This document shows positions 50,141 through 61,577 of a stretch of 64,000 nucleotides of DNA, piece after piece. Both the position numbers and the translations under genes were made by a program. The notes under the pieces are model-generated. The model was given only the letters and a program-made list of their open reading frames with translations, was not told the origin of the DNA and ran no database searches. Numbering within the stretch: the first letter of the stretch is position 1; the number at the start of each line of letters is the position of its first letter. The stretch spans positions 3,596,001 to 3,660,000 of the forward strand of contig RCTD01000001.1 of the NCBI GenBank assembly GCA_014898415.1, in the 5' to 3' direction. Origin of the DNA: Stromatinia cepivora (lineage: Eukaryota; Ascomycota; Leotiomycetes; Helotiales; Sclerotiniaceae).

Positions 50141-53100
50141 AAATATTCGAACTTTTGTTTTATAAAATTCTTGATGAGTTTATTAGTAATTATATTAGTG
50201 ATCGATAGATAGATTATATAAAAGTTCCTTTTTGAATATTCTTAATATAATCATATATTTTGAATATCGATATAATGTAGTTTTATAATAATCCGTTCAT
50301 TCTCACCAATCACCAATCTAATCATTTATTGGTTGTTGTAGAAAATCGTTACAGACTTTTTCATTGTTAGATCGATCTTTTTTAAAAAATATAAGGTTGT
50401 CATAGTTTTTTTTGATATATGCTCGACTTTAAGAAACTCTGTTTCGATAATTGAGGTAGTTATAATATCTTGTTTAAACACTTTCCATATAATTAAGCTA
50501 TCGAAAAGGAATATAACGTACCCTTGGGATAATCGATGAGTATCTGGATCATCTATAAAAAAAGTGTTTAAGAAGATAAGAAATTATAGTATTTGATTAT
50601 CATTATATTGGATTACGAGATACCTTATATTTTATAGATATTATAAATAATAATCGATAGCTTTCATATAATCGCTTGATGGGTTGATTAAATAGTGGTT
50701 CAATTATGAAGTAATGAATAACACATCCGTTCTTATAGTGATTGTAATATATAATATTGAGCTCATTTTTTTTTGATATATTTTTATAATATATATAGGA
50801 GCTTGACCTTGATTTTTCCGAAATACCATTATCAAAAGTAATATACTTGTTGTCCCATTTGTTGCTTTAAATTTCTTAGTAATCTTTTTAATATATATAT
50901 TATAAGTTAGTTATAATTTTTTCTTAAATCAATTATGAAGTATATGTATATTCAGAAATTATTTAATGTTTTCTAGGTCTTGTAGTTTATATACAGCTTT
51001 GATTCCTTTAATGATCTTTGTGGCAACTGATTCGTTTTTCTTATAATAAATAATCTGAATGTTATTTACAAAGAAAAGAATTATAATAGTGTACTCTGGG
51101 TTAATATATAAATATAATTCCTCCTTGTATTATATCAATTCTAATTTCTCAAATATTCGAATGAAATCCCTAAATCATATAATTAGGGAATCTCGTAGAT
51201 TATACAAAGCTCAATCGATTATAACATTTTTGTTTAGGATTTTGTATCCATTAAATAGATAATATACAATTGGGATATCAGAAGAATTGTATAGAATATT
51301 GATGAAGATATTGATTATATTGTATTATTTTGTTTCGAAATCATATTTATTAATGATTATTATTATGATTCGGAATGATCAGCCTACTAATATAACAGCG
51401 TAAATAATCTCAATAATACTTTTAATTTGAAGATCTTTTTGTACTATTAAATATAAGTGGTAATGAATAATTAAATCTTGATTATTATATTTATATATAA
51501 ACATTCATTGAAGAGAAATCGGTTTTAAAGGTTCTGATCCAGAATCGATTTTATACTAAGTTTTCCTAATCTTAAGGTTATTAATTTCAAGATTGTAATT
51601 CTATTTGAATCAATATTCTATTTGATGATCTTTTAATTGATAATAAAAACGAGGTAATTTTGGAGTTGTAAATGTATAAATTTGAAGAAGTAATATTGTC
51701 TGTAATTCATTGATTGTAGATCAGATAGAAGATAGTAATGGTTTTATTTTAATTCCAATGATGATTATACTGTGAATTGTTACAAATTGAGAATACTCTT
51801 TTATATTGTTCATTCCTTACTGATCAGATCAGAATATAAAATGAAAGTTGTTTAAACAAAATAATCCTATTGAGTTTGTCCTTTGAAATATAATAATTTC
51901 TATATAGAATCTAGCATTGAAATTACTTCTTTGATAGTGTTATTGTATATACAATTGCCTTTATATACGTATTGATTGCTTTAGGATATAAGAGTCAAAT
52001 GATTTCTAGAAGAAAGGTAATTCCAAATGATAATTGTATAATTGAAACTCAAACGGATTGATCTGAACTCTGAATATTTTAATCCTTATAATATAAATTC
52101 TTTTAGATATTTATTCGAGATTATAAATCCATGAGTTCTTTATGAATTGATTAAATGAATATATAAGATATGGTAATCTTTGTAATAACTGGATTTCCTT
52201 TATAGAATACTTTGATTGATCATTTCAATATATATACTTCCTTTTGGAATATTGAGATTAATCGATTAAAACAGTCTCTAAATTACTTTCGTATATACTA
52301 CAAAGAATTTCAATAATACGATCAATAGGTTCATATTCTATATTCCCTATATCAATATATTCAATAAAATCGGGATCTGTATTATTGTTATGGGCATCTT
52401 TTTGAACAATATTAATATCTTTACCTATAAAATGTAGTTGTTTTTCAATAAAAGAGTCGGCTTCTTTAATTTTTTTAATAAAAGGATCGATCGATGTTTG
52501 TATATCTTTATTATATACCTTATCCTCATTATTTGAAGGATTAGGTGGATTGGATAGTTTTAGATCGATTTCTTTATTTCTATTATCATTCTTCAGATCT
52601 GTATTTACCCCTGAGATCAATTTGTTTGTAGATAGTAAATCTAAAGTATATTTAATGGATAAATCAAGGGCTTTTCGATTTATGAAAATAGATAGATGAA
52701 TAAAGTCTTTATAATTATCCTCATTTTGAATGATCGTTTTGTCCAATTCGATATAATCTTGTAGGTCAAGGGTTCTAGTAAGCTGCTTAAGTTCTTCTAT
52801 AATATGAATATCGATCATTCGATTAATAGAATCCATACAATAAATGAATTCCTTATTGAACGTTATATTTCGAATGATAATAACTCTATCGAACTTGAAT
52901 ATCCATATACAATAGATTAGTATACCTGGAATATAACCTATTAAATATTTAATATATACTCAAGGATTGATTTTGTATTATTTCCTATTAATTCCAGTTT
53001 TTTTATTTTTATCCAAAGGATAAATTCGGTATTCATATCTATAGATTCTATTTCAATTAGAACGAAGATTATTAGATATTTTCTTTACGAGTAAAGGATT

Positions 53101-55640
53101 ATCTTTACAAAGATAATTATGGAATTATATATCGAACACTTCATTAAGCGATTTGAAGGATTTGGCCTTCAAAGGATTTATATTATATAGATAAATAACA
53201 GCTTGTATCATTTCTATCTACAATTTATCTGATAAACCCGTTATAATCCGTATTTTTATCTGTTTTGTAATTATTTCTTATCCTATATATTCTGATCCTT
53301 TATTAAATTTATATATATAAAATAGGAATAACTCGAATTCGATATCTTTTTATTTAATCCATTTCTCAAATAATATTACTCTTATAACTCCAATGATAAA
53401 TGTATCATTATTCTATTTGATCATTATGATCGCTAGGCCATATTTATGATGAACCTAGATTATAAAACTTTGAATGATTACAAATACTTCATCGTATATT
53501 TTGTAATAGATTAGATATAAAAAGATTTTGCCATAATATATTTCTTTGATCAGTAAGAACCATAATACATTGTTATACCCTTTATCGAAATCAAAAAGAT
53601 CCTATTGAATTTTGTAGAAGAACCGAGGTGGCTAGCGATTATTTGAAGTGCGAGAAATGATTTGCTTTATATGAATATGAGTGCAATTAGTATAATTAGA
53701 ACGAGTGATATCTTTTATTTTGATGTTTTATATTGCAAATATTAAATATTCAAAAATTTCCTTCCCCAAATACCCAAAACATTCATATTATATTTTACTT
53801 ATATTTTCTCTTAAAAGAAATGGATCGCAAAAACAATAAAATGCTTTGTTTATTTTTCTGTTTATTATTGAATATATTATAGAAAGATTGTTTATGGGAA
53901 TAAATAAAAGAATATTCGAATAAATAGAAAACAATTTATATTCTAAGAATACAAGATTTTCAGTATGAGTATATTAAACAATTATTATGCTATTTATATG
54001 ATCTCTTTTATGAAAAGTATAATCATATCCTGAAAACTATAGGCCAGCTTTCTCCAATCGAATCTCCGAAACAATATTAATATGAAAATCAGGGATGAAT
54101 ACTATGTCGTTCAAGATCAGATTATTATTAGGGTAACCTTCTCTTTTGATGATCCTTTTGATAATACGAACCCCGCGTTCTAGGATTTGGAAGCTAGAAA
54201 TGCCTGCTTCTACAAAATCATTGGGATCGAATAATCGATATCGATAATCATTTAATAGAGATATATCATTCACAATATACATAGTATTACAATTATCAAG
54301 CAAAGTATTATTAAACAAATGATATACTTTCATTATTATAGAGTATACCTTTGATTAGTTGTATTGAACATCCAAAATAACAGCATTGATTGAAGGTTCT
54401 AAAGGATCAATAAAACCTTTCATCTATTTCCTTTTGATCCAATCAGGGTGAAATTACTTCCATGAATGCGATCTTGCTCGATCCCTAATTGCTTGTAGTT
54501 TGTTTTTGCTGAATACCTTTTTGAGCGGTGGATTGGTCTTTCCGGTGAACGCTAACTCTATGGTTTTGCAATTGTGTGTAATATAGCCATAACCAATTCT
54601 ATTATTCTATTCAGATTCGGTTCTGTAAGAACATTCCCAGATCTTTTTGATCCCTTGATTGCTTTCAGAATTGATATTCTTTTTATTCTTCTTAAATCTT
54701 TTATTATTTTGAAAAAAGATAAATATAAAATATACTCCTTTTTTAACTTTTAGAAAAATAGAATTCTGGAAGATTAATCCTTTAAAAATATCTTTGAATT
54801 GCTTAAATGAAAGATTGGGTAATCCAAGTTGATTATTCATCTCGATCTATGTGATTATAGTATTTGCTCAAATTGAAAGTATCCTGATATCAATGGCTTG
54901 TAGAAAAATATTGATAACAACTTTATCCTATACTTTAGTGATTTTGTATGCAAAAGCTTTGATATAGGCTATAATCCAATCCCTATACTATTTAATAGGG
55001 TCGGTTCTGCCAAGCGAGGCTTATATTAGAATAGACCGATATTCTTGTAGTATTATAAGCTTGACAATAATTATTATAGATACAAACTTCTTTTTGAATA
55101 TATTGATAATCGTTTTGAATGAAAGAGCTATAATACCCTGATTAAGAATGGATAATTTTATAAGATATATTTGATCAATTAATAATTCGATCCACTTATA
55201 AACATCCCTGAAAGCTTTGTGATTCTATGTATATTTTTATTATCAATATCGATATTTCAATTAAAGAAAGACAAGCTCAAAAAAGATTTCTTGGAAAATG
55301 ATTGAGAATAGAATAATGAATCTATTAGAAATAGATTCCGATATATTACCATCAGAATCTTTCATCTTCATATCTTTACTAATATCTTCCCTAGATTAGA
55401 TCGCCACAAAATATTCCGAGAATTCTTTTTGATATTGAATTTGTTTTTTTTAATCATATTTAATTTGAAAATTAATAACAGAAGATAAAACAAATAATTT
55501 GATTGAAAACCAATCAACCTGAGTATAGATAGGTTTATTTGTTAAATCAAAACTTGAAATAGATATCGTTGATATAGAAACAAACAGATCGTTCTCTGGA
55601 TTAATTGAATCCCAGATTCCTTGAACTTGATACTTATTTT
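50090..55640 (-). pseudogene. X copy B gag-pol
   Basis: Minus-strand frames in order. Gag is near 55480-55620 (YQVQGIWDSINPENDLF). The protease region is at 54037-54333 (LLDNCNTMYIVNDISLL, then FVEAGISSFQILERG). Integrase is at about 53900-52900. The linker frame at 52258-52836 (192 residues, acidic) is the longest intact piece. RT is near 51250-50980: ALYNLRDSLII, a stop where Trp is expected, FRDFIRIFEKLELI, then FFVNNIQIIYYKK, where FVDD has become FVNN. RNase H is at 50600-50230 (DDPDTHRLSQGYVIFLF and LVIGENERIIIKLHYIDIQN). The C-terminus stops near 50090. It is inactive because of stops, shifts and the lost RT aspartates. Confidence 0.88.
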
Positions 55641-55850
55641 TTAAGCATAGATATTACTCCGGCCATTAAGCACGGGTTATAAGAAAAAGATCGTTTTGAT
55701 CCTTTACTATATTGAATAAAAATAATTGAATTAATATAAATATTGAATTATAGATGAAGTAGGAATAATATTTTAAGAATAATCCCTTGAATATTTAGTA
55801 ATCATTGGATAAGAAATTATATAGATTTTAAAAGTTATCGGGTTTATAAT

Positions 55851-56159
55851 TATTACGGGATAGTATAATTACACAGTACTTTCAGGGATCGTTGAATAGG
55901 TAGTACATATGATTAATAGAGTAAAAAAATTGAATGATTTGTTCTTGATTATATAAATCAAAAACTGTATATATAAAACAAATGAATGGTTATTTAACCG
56001 ATATATATTTTAATTAGACTAGATCTTTATTTATTAGTATATCAAGATCATCTTATCAATTAGTGGATTGGTAAGGGCTAGTAGATCCTTTATTCCGATT
56101 GGAAAGCATACGCTTTGATCCTTCATAAGATACAGGGGATTGCGGGGCTTTCCGTGACA
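55851..56159. repeat. 5' LTR of X copy B (right)
   Basis: 309 bp, TATTACGGGATAG to TTTCCGTGACA, followed by the CTTTC duplication. Confidence 0.92.
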
Positions 56160-56164
56160 CTTTC

Positions 56165-57600
56165 TTATTATTCTTTTTGAAATATATATAATAAGAATTG
56201 AATTCCTTTTACAGTTCTATTTCGCAGATTCTTTTTCCTAACAGCAAATTTATTTTTAGCCCTAATATATATAACATATTTGAAAATAATATTTTAAAAT
56301 CGTCTTCATATATTATATTCATTAAACTTTAATAACAATAATATATTACTCCTTTATCAACCTTTATTCTTTGTTTAATAATAAGATTTATTAATCTGAA
56401 TAATAAAGGTTGATCAAATATATATAAAGAAATATTTATATTAATATATCATTTATTAAAGGAAATTTTACTAATGATTTCTTTTATCAAATTATAATCT
56501 TTCTTTATTATATCCTCAATATCGGAATTTGATCCAAAGATATTATTAGTAAAATATATTTGATCTTTTTTATTAAAATAAACTTTTTTTGGATTTAATG
56601 ATCTTCTTCTTTTTTAATAACAAAAATAATTACAAAAAAGTTTATTAATTTATATTAAATATAAACAATCTTATATATAATGATCTTCTTTTTAATATAA
56701 ATTACAAATATTATTTGGAATCTCGAAATCTAATTTTTGATATCAAAAAGTATACCTAAATCCTTTCACAATTTATATTCATTTTGATTCATCCTTAAAA
56801 CAAAATTCCTTAATTTACAAATACTTAATCTTATCATCAATATTAAAATTGATTTGGATATTCAATATATCTATTACTCCTTAATAATCGATTAAAAGAT
56901 TATATATTAAAACCAAAAACAAAATAGTATTTTGATATATTAATCGATAATTTTTATTTATAATCCCTAATTTCCTTTTATACTTTTTCAATTTATTCTA
57001 AACTTCGATAATGATTATATCGAAATAAATATCAGATTGAAATTTGAAGTTATGGATTATCGTTATATATATATTGATTGTAATTATATTAATTCTAATA
57101 TATTTTGATTTAAAGTATTTCCAAAGTATATATACTATTGAATATTTGTTGATAAAAGCTTCATCATTATTATTAAATATTATATAAATATATAATAATA
57201 TATTTATTTCGTTCTTTAAATATTCCAATTTCAATTCGATATTATAATATATACGATTATTGATTTTGTAAACAAATACTATATTAGATTCTGTAATCTA
57301 TATATATTCGTTTAATATTTAATCAATTATATAAAACTATTCTTTCCTTTTCAATTATATTTTTGTTTATTTGAATTATTATTTATAATTATTTTGATCG
57401 AGTTTCGAAGAATTATTTGATTTCGATATTGTAAAGGTTTTTTGTTATTTGATAAATATCGAAGATAATCTTCAGGTTTTTAAAATAATCTTAAAAAATA
57501 TACAACAAATAGATTCAAAATAATAAAGAAATATAAAAATAAAACAATAAGAAAATTCATAAAATCATATTATAATATATTTTCTTGTAATTATACAAAC
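56165..57600 (-). pseudogene. Copia Z gag region remnant
   Basis: An AT-rich stretch right of X copy B, up to the 5' LTR of copia Z. The longest frame is minus-strand 56998-57234 (MKLEYLKNEINILLYIYI), which is compatible with a copia gag but has no decisive motif. The assignment is by position in the element. Confidence 0.45.
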
Positions 57601-57827
57601 TTGTTTTTTGTTTCTATTATAATTCTGTATCAACATTATACAAATTGCTTTTCGTTTTGGTTTGTAATATTGTGAATTATAAACTATATTATTATATTTC
57701 AATTCTATTTCGATAATATTATATAAAAATTCTGATTTCCATTTCGTTTTATCTCTATTAATTATACTAATCCTTTTTCGATTTGCTTTACTTTCTAATC
57801 ATTATTATATAATTAGATCTTATAACC

Positions 57828-57993
57828 TATTAATTTTTGATACAGAAAATAATAATATTATTGATTATATAAATTGAATTAAGGATCTATTATTCTAATA
57901 AAAATAGAATTGAGGTTATCCCCAAATATGGTCTGTACATCATTATGATTATGTGATCTCAATTCTAATCCTATGATGGCCTCATTTCTAACA
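57828..57993 (-). repeat. 5' LTR of copia Z (right)
   Basis: 166 bp, TATTAATTTTTGATACAG to TTCTAACA, aligned with 33993-34210 but lacking about 52 bases. Flanked by CCTAT at 57994-57998. The open frame at 57879-58073 crosses this LTR end into pogo sequence and is therefore chimeric. Confidence 0.87.
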
Positions 57994-57998
57994 CCTAT

Positions 57999-58523
57999 TA
58001 TAAAATCTGTTTCATCGAAATTATAGAAATCGCTATCCAAAATGCCATATTTCGCTTGTATATTCGTAACCAATCAAAACTATTCTTCAATAAGCTTAGA
58101 ATATTTATAGAAAGCTTTTTGAAAATTATAAATATAATTAAAACATATTTTTAATTCGATTCGACATTTTACAAATCGATACATTCAAAGCTTTCCAACA
58201 TTCTTTGCATCCTTCGATTCGAGAATATAATTCGTTATATCTTCCACATTCTTGAATTTAGATAAAAAACCTCTCAAATCCATATCGAGTATATATTCAG
58301 AAATAATATTCTCTTCTAATTCTAAAAGATTATAGGTTTTATATCGATATTCTATACAAAGAATAAATTCGTTCATTTTGTATTGTAATGTTGTATATAG
58401 GATATTATATATTTTAGTGATCTTTTGAATACCTATTTTTTGGTCTTTCTGAATAGCTTCGATAACGAAGAATATATAGGCTTCTTGATTATTTGAATTC
58501 ATTATGGATTGTTGATAAAACAT
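57999..58523 (-). pseudogene. Pogo transposase fragment, N-terminal part
   Basis: From the start near 58523 (MFYQQSIMNSNNQEAYIFF) come the pogo/CENP-B-type helix-turn-helix region (IQKITKIYNILYTTLQYKMNE and LLELEENIISEYILDMDLRGF), then AKYGILDSDFYNFDETDF at about 58005-58050, which holds the first catalytic Asp region (FDET). Copia Z interrupts just after FIIG. Confidence 0.88.
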
Positions 58524-58537
58524 ATGTTGAAAGAGAA

Positions 58538-58600
58538 GAGAGTGAATTGAGGTGAAAGTGGCCTATATGATGATATGGCCTGTATGCTGATAAACCACGT
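58538..58600. repeat. Right terminal inverted repeat of the pogo element
   Basis: 63 bp ending GCTGATAAACCACGT, the inverted copy of 30780-30842, followed by the duplicated TA. Confidence 0.92.
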
Positions 58601-58602
58601 TA

Positions 58603-58788
58603 TAGAACAAATAAATGATTATCTAATCGATAAATATCTCGATTAAATTAAATCTTTGTTTATTAATATATCAGAATTATTTTATCAATCAAAGAGATTA
58701 ATAAAATCGAGAAGATCCTTTATTCCGATTAGAAAGTATACCCTTGATCCTTTGTAGTATATAGGGGATCGCAAGGCTTTCTGTGACA
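58603..58788. repeat. Right part of the X copy C LTR
   Basis: This continues the LTR from 30779 (TAGAACAAATAAATGATTATC) and ends CTTTCTGTGACA. It marks the outer edge of the nest. Confidence 0.87.
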
Positions 58789-59255
58789 CCTTAATAATAT
58801 AATAATATTCTATAAAGAAGAAAAGAAGATATTAGAAAAAGCGCCGATTATAGAGTGAATGAATGCCTAAGGCATCCATGCAGACTAGCTAGGAACGGGT
58901 AGTGAACCCGTGATACAAATTAATTCAAACAATTAAATCGATCTATACAATCTAATTATTCGATGTGCTGGTGCGGGTTTGGGTTCTACGAATTCACTTA
59001 TATATACAAAATTATCGAATTTATAAATATTCGAATAAAGAAATCTAAATTAATCGAATACCAAAACTATTCAAATAAAGAATCTTTATAATACTAATCA
59101 AGATAATTGAAATAATAAACCTTTATTCAAATTGACGAATAAGAATAAAGTATTGATATATGAAAGAATTCATAAAAGGCATATAGAAAGACTATACTCT
59201 CAATATTGAAGGTTAAGAATCTATACTCTAATATTATATACAATATCACTATATC
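58789..59255. other. Unassigned stretch with two short hairpins
   Basis: No gene. A G/C-richer island at 58850-58915 holds the palindrome TGCCTAAGGCA and, 25 bases on, the hairpin ACGGGTAGTGAACCCGT. The rest is AT-rich. I tested the island against a tRNA T-arm and a retroelement primer site and could not support either. Confidence 0.5.
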
Positions 59256-59537
59256 TGTCACGAAGCGTGAACCACAGGAGGCTAATCACGTGATACCTCT
59301 TATCTCCCATATCAATTGATAAACTGATCGTCTATATATATACATTACGATTCATACGATTTAGTATGATAAAATAATGACCTCAATAATATATATATAC
59401 AATTCTAGAACTTATAAATAGATATTTATATATATATATCTAATCGCTTTTTACAAACCATAATTCTTCAATTATAGATTCTAAGGAATATAATTGACCC
59501 TGTTTATTCAGCTCTACTACGGCTCTTATGCGTCACA
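59256..59537 (+). repeat. Solo LTR of the G1/G2 gypsy family
   Basis: 282 bp, TGTCACGAAGCGTGAACC to GGCTCTTATGCGTCACA, the reverse complement of the G1/G2 LTRs as given on the plus strand. A perfect 5-bp duplication ATATC lies at 59251-59255 and 59538-59542. It is G/C-richer than the LTRs of the full-length copies. Confidence 0.93.
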
Positions 59538-59648
59538 ATATCATTTCAATTTTACTATTATAACTTGATATTTGCTTATTCCATTATAGTCTCCGAGCCA
59601 CTACTTCCCAATTATAAGGTTTATCACCTTCAAATACGTGACCTCCAA

Positions 59649-60300
59649 CAGAGATATTATAAATTCAAAAGACCTAGATTTAATTTATATATCAATTAAT
59701 GATTAAAAAATTGATAGCCTTATTAAATTATTAATTTATATTGTATTAATCGAATTTTTAAAATAGATTAATTTATATTAATATTATTAAAATATTTAAT
59801 ATATTTGTTATAAGGGTATATAAGAATTCCTAATAAGATTCAAGATGTGATAGTATAATATTAATCGAACCAAAAATTATATAATATATTAATAATATTA
59901 TTTAATATTATTAAATTTTATTATTATATAAAAATTCGATTATATATTATATTAGAATGATTTATAATGGAATAGAATAAAATAGAAGTATATAGAACTT
60001 TCTTATTATTTGAACTGAATATTATTAATTGTTATTTTTTATTATTATATAAAATGAATCTGTAAGATTCGATTCAAATTGATTTTATTTATAATTATAA
60101 AATGATCTAGAATTTCATTAAAAAATATAAATACGAAAGTATTCTTTAAATAATTCTTTGAAAAGCAAGTAGATAAAAGTTCAATATTCAATATATATAC
60201 AATTCTGATTTCGAAATTATTTTATTATTTATATATTCGATCATTCCTAAGCTAAATACGATCAAGTCTTTTATTATTATCTGATCAACCTCTTCCGAGA
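59649..60300 (+). mobile_element. Old C-family copia 3' end (RNase H tail and LTR)
   Basis: 59649-59782 aligns with the RNase H end of C-1/C-2 (frame RDIINSKDLDLIYIS, then stops). The LTR at 59817-60300 is 484 bp, against 527 in the other copies, with many transitions and deletions, and it ends CCTCTTCCGA. Everything upstream of the RNase H tail is missing and replaced by 110 bp of unassigned DNA (59538-59648). The LTR end abuts coding sequence of the monooxygenase stump with no base between. Confidence 0.85.
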
Positions 60301-60423
60301 GACAATATATTCGATATTGGTGCCATGTCGTTTTAAAGCTCGAGCCATGTTTATACCACTAACTCCTGCTCCAATGCTGATGACTTTCACCGGCCTCATG
60401 ATTCCCAACGGGTGTTCCTCTGT
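60301..60423 (-). pseudogene. FAD-dependent monooxygenase (Baeyer-Villiger/FMO type), N-terminal stump
   Basis: About 41 minus-strand codons read EEHPLGIMRPVKVISIGAG then VSGINMARALKRHGTNIEYIV. The GAGVSG sequence is the GxGxxG dinucleotide-binding loop of FAD-dependent monooxygenases that begin this way in fungi. In such proteins the next residues are usually YEKN and about 500 more; here the copia LTR begins at the next codon. The true start lies upstream: a candidate 3' splice site (CACAG) sits just before 60420, and the open frame continues to 60951 without recognisable homology. Base composition is normal, with no RIP signs. Transcription would run from the shared intergenic region opposite to the halogenase. 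Confidence 0.75.
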
Positions 60424-61577
60424 GATACAGATAGATATTTCATTTTGTGAAACTTCAGAACGGAAATGAGTTTGGGGAGGCCTTGGTTTGGTAACACCAT
60501 GAGTTGCCAGACTGCGGCTGGAATTTCCAAGAACGTGTTGCTTTTTGTGGATGCCGGGAGTGTAGTGCCGAAGCGAAGGTTGTTGCACATTGGATCGGTG
60601 ATCGTGGAACATACATAGTGTTGTCGTACAAGCATGGTAGATTTCAACATGTTTGATGGTAATTAGAAGAATTGCATAATAAGTAGCTAGATGGTGCAAT
60701 AAAACATGACTTTGTAATGCAAGTACTTTGTAGACTGCCTGAGTGCCCAAGAAGTAAAGGCATGCACTCCTCGCTAAAATCAAGTAATACACCGGTACCT
60801 GGGAAACAATTCCTCTCACATTCAAAACTTTACAAGTGGATGTAAACTCGGTCCGGAGCCAATACGAGTTTGAAATTAAAATCTTGTCATTTTGGGCGTC
60901 TGCCTTGCTCCTTTCAAAAAATCGAGCAATTAAATAGAGGATTTGAGACATTTAGGTGATTTATCAAGGAGAAATGTCCATGTGGTGGCCAGTGCTTCAA
61001 GACAGCCCCAAAAACATGGTAGCAGAACCTCTGGGGAATATGTTTGTGACCTTTAGTGGAGAAGATAAGGCTAAATTTAATCATGATAAAGTAGTGTAAA
61101 GTGGGCGATTTCGTGAAGGTTTAATCGTCTGACAATGGGGGCCATGCATCGACCACAATGCGAACAGTTCTTACTCCACAAAGAGTCTGATGTAAATCAT
61201 GTAATATGATGTACGTTACCAGCGGCTAATTTGACATTGGAATTTGGATCTCGATCTGAAAATATGACAGGGTTGTTTGATCTCAGCATGCGGAAAATTG
61301 ACATCAATGTGTAACTATGTCAACTGGTTGGCTGTGCTACTCCAACCCTGGCAAAAAACCCCGTCTCTAACCTGCTTAAAGTGGTGTAGGACCATCCTAA
61401 CCAAGAGAGATGTTTGGAAGAATGGAAAAGTCGCTAAAAAGCTGGGTGTTGGGTATCAAACATCAAATCATATATAATCTGGATGGATGCAGGCGGCGTG
61501 GTAATTTGACCAAGTTATTTCTGATTCAAGTCTGGGAAGTGTTGTACATTCATTATTCGAAGAAAAGCAAAATAATC
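60424..61577. promoter_or_regulatory. Intergenic region between the monooxygenase stump and the halogenase
   Basis: Normal-composition DNA. The first part probably holds 5' exon or leader sequence of the monooxygenase. Upstream of the halogenase a TATA-like CATATATAATC lies at 61469-61479, about 100 bp before its ATG. Open frames at 60277-60951 (minus) and 61277-61925 (plus) run through here but show no homology outside the genes themselves. With divergent genes, it may act as a bidirectional promoter. Confidence 0.4.

Larger units (their letters stand above)
47898..56159 (-). mobile_element. Copia family X, copy B, full length
   Basis: 8262 bp with 309-bp LTRs at both ends and a perfect CTTTC target duplication (47893-47897 and 56160-56164). 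It is the only X copy with both LTRs. Gag-pol is on the minus strand and ends near 50090, leaving about 1.9 kb before the left LTR. That space carries an opposite-strand frame. It is long for a copia element, and the extra space explains the length. Confidence 0.93.
33993..57993 (-). mobile_element. Ty1/copia Z, carrying three nested insertions
   Basis: It is flanked by the direct repeat CCTAT (33988-33992 and 57994-57998) and has LTRs with TGTTA...TAACA ends. Subtracting G2, the hAT and X copy B leaves about 5.5 kb, normal for copia. Coding is on the minus strand: gag at 57500-56165, integrase at 47890-46600, RT and RNase H at 43377-41312 and the short stretch 34263-34211. Confidence 0.9.
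30780..58600 (-). mobile_element. Fot1/pogo-type DNA transposon, split by later insertions
   Basis: It has 63-bp terminal inverted repeats starting ACGTGGTTTATCAGCAT at both ends and a TA target duplication (30778-30779 and 58601-58602). Its own sequence is 30780-31856, 33833-33992 and 57999-58600, about 1.84 kb in all, a normal length for Fot1-like elements. The transposase is on the minus strand. Two insertions (gypsy G3 and copia Z) split it. Confidence 0.92.
26003..58788 (-). mobile_element. Copia family X, copy C, the outermost layer of the nest
   Basis: X sequence starts at about 26003 (equivalent to about 51190 in copy B, inside RT). It runs to 30779, where its LTR is broken by the pogo element, and the LTR resumes at 58603-58788. 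Without the nested material it is about 4.96 kb. The RT-distal half, RNase H, the antisense-ORF region and one LTR are missing on the left, where G4 abuts. Confidence 0.85.

Noticed and set aside
57879..58073. 64-codon frame containing FDETDF
   Set aside because: Only its first half is pogo transposase; the second half is copia Z LTR read through the junction, so it is not a gene of its own.
58880..58910. Possible tRNA fragment or retroelement primer site around ACGGGTAGTGAACCCGT
   Set aside because: No acceptor or anticodon arm can be built around it, and no LTR end directly precedes it.
1..60300. Mitochondrial or organellar DNA, suggested by the extreme AT content
   Set aside because: There are no mitochondrial genes, rRNA or tRNA; the content is nuclear transposon families with target duplications, and a spliced nuclear gene follows.
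60450..60951. Long N-terminal extension of the monooxygenase frame
   Set aside because: The residues before EEHPLG have no resemblance to the family, and a good 3' splice site lies just before them; most likely non-coding or intronic sequence that happens to be open.
61277..61577. Open frames upstream of the halogenase ATG (61277-61477 and from 61410)
   Set aside because: No homology and no family-like sequence before the FAD loop. The ATG at 61578 gives a compact N-terminus. I treat the upstream part as leader sequence.
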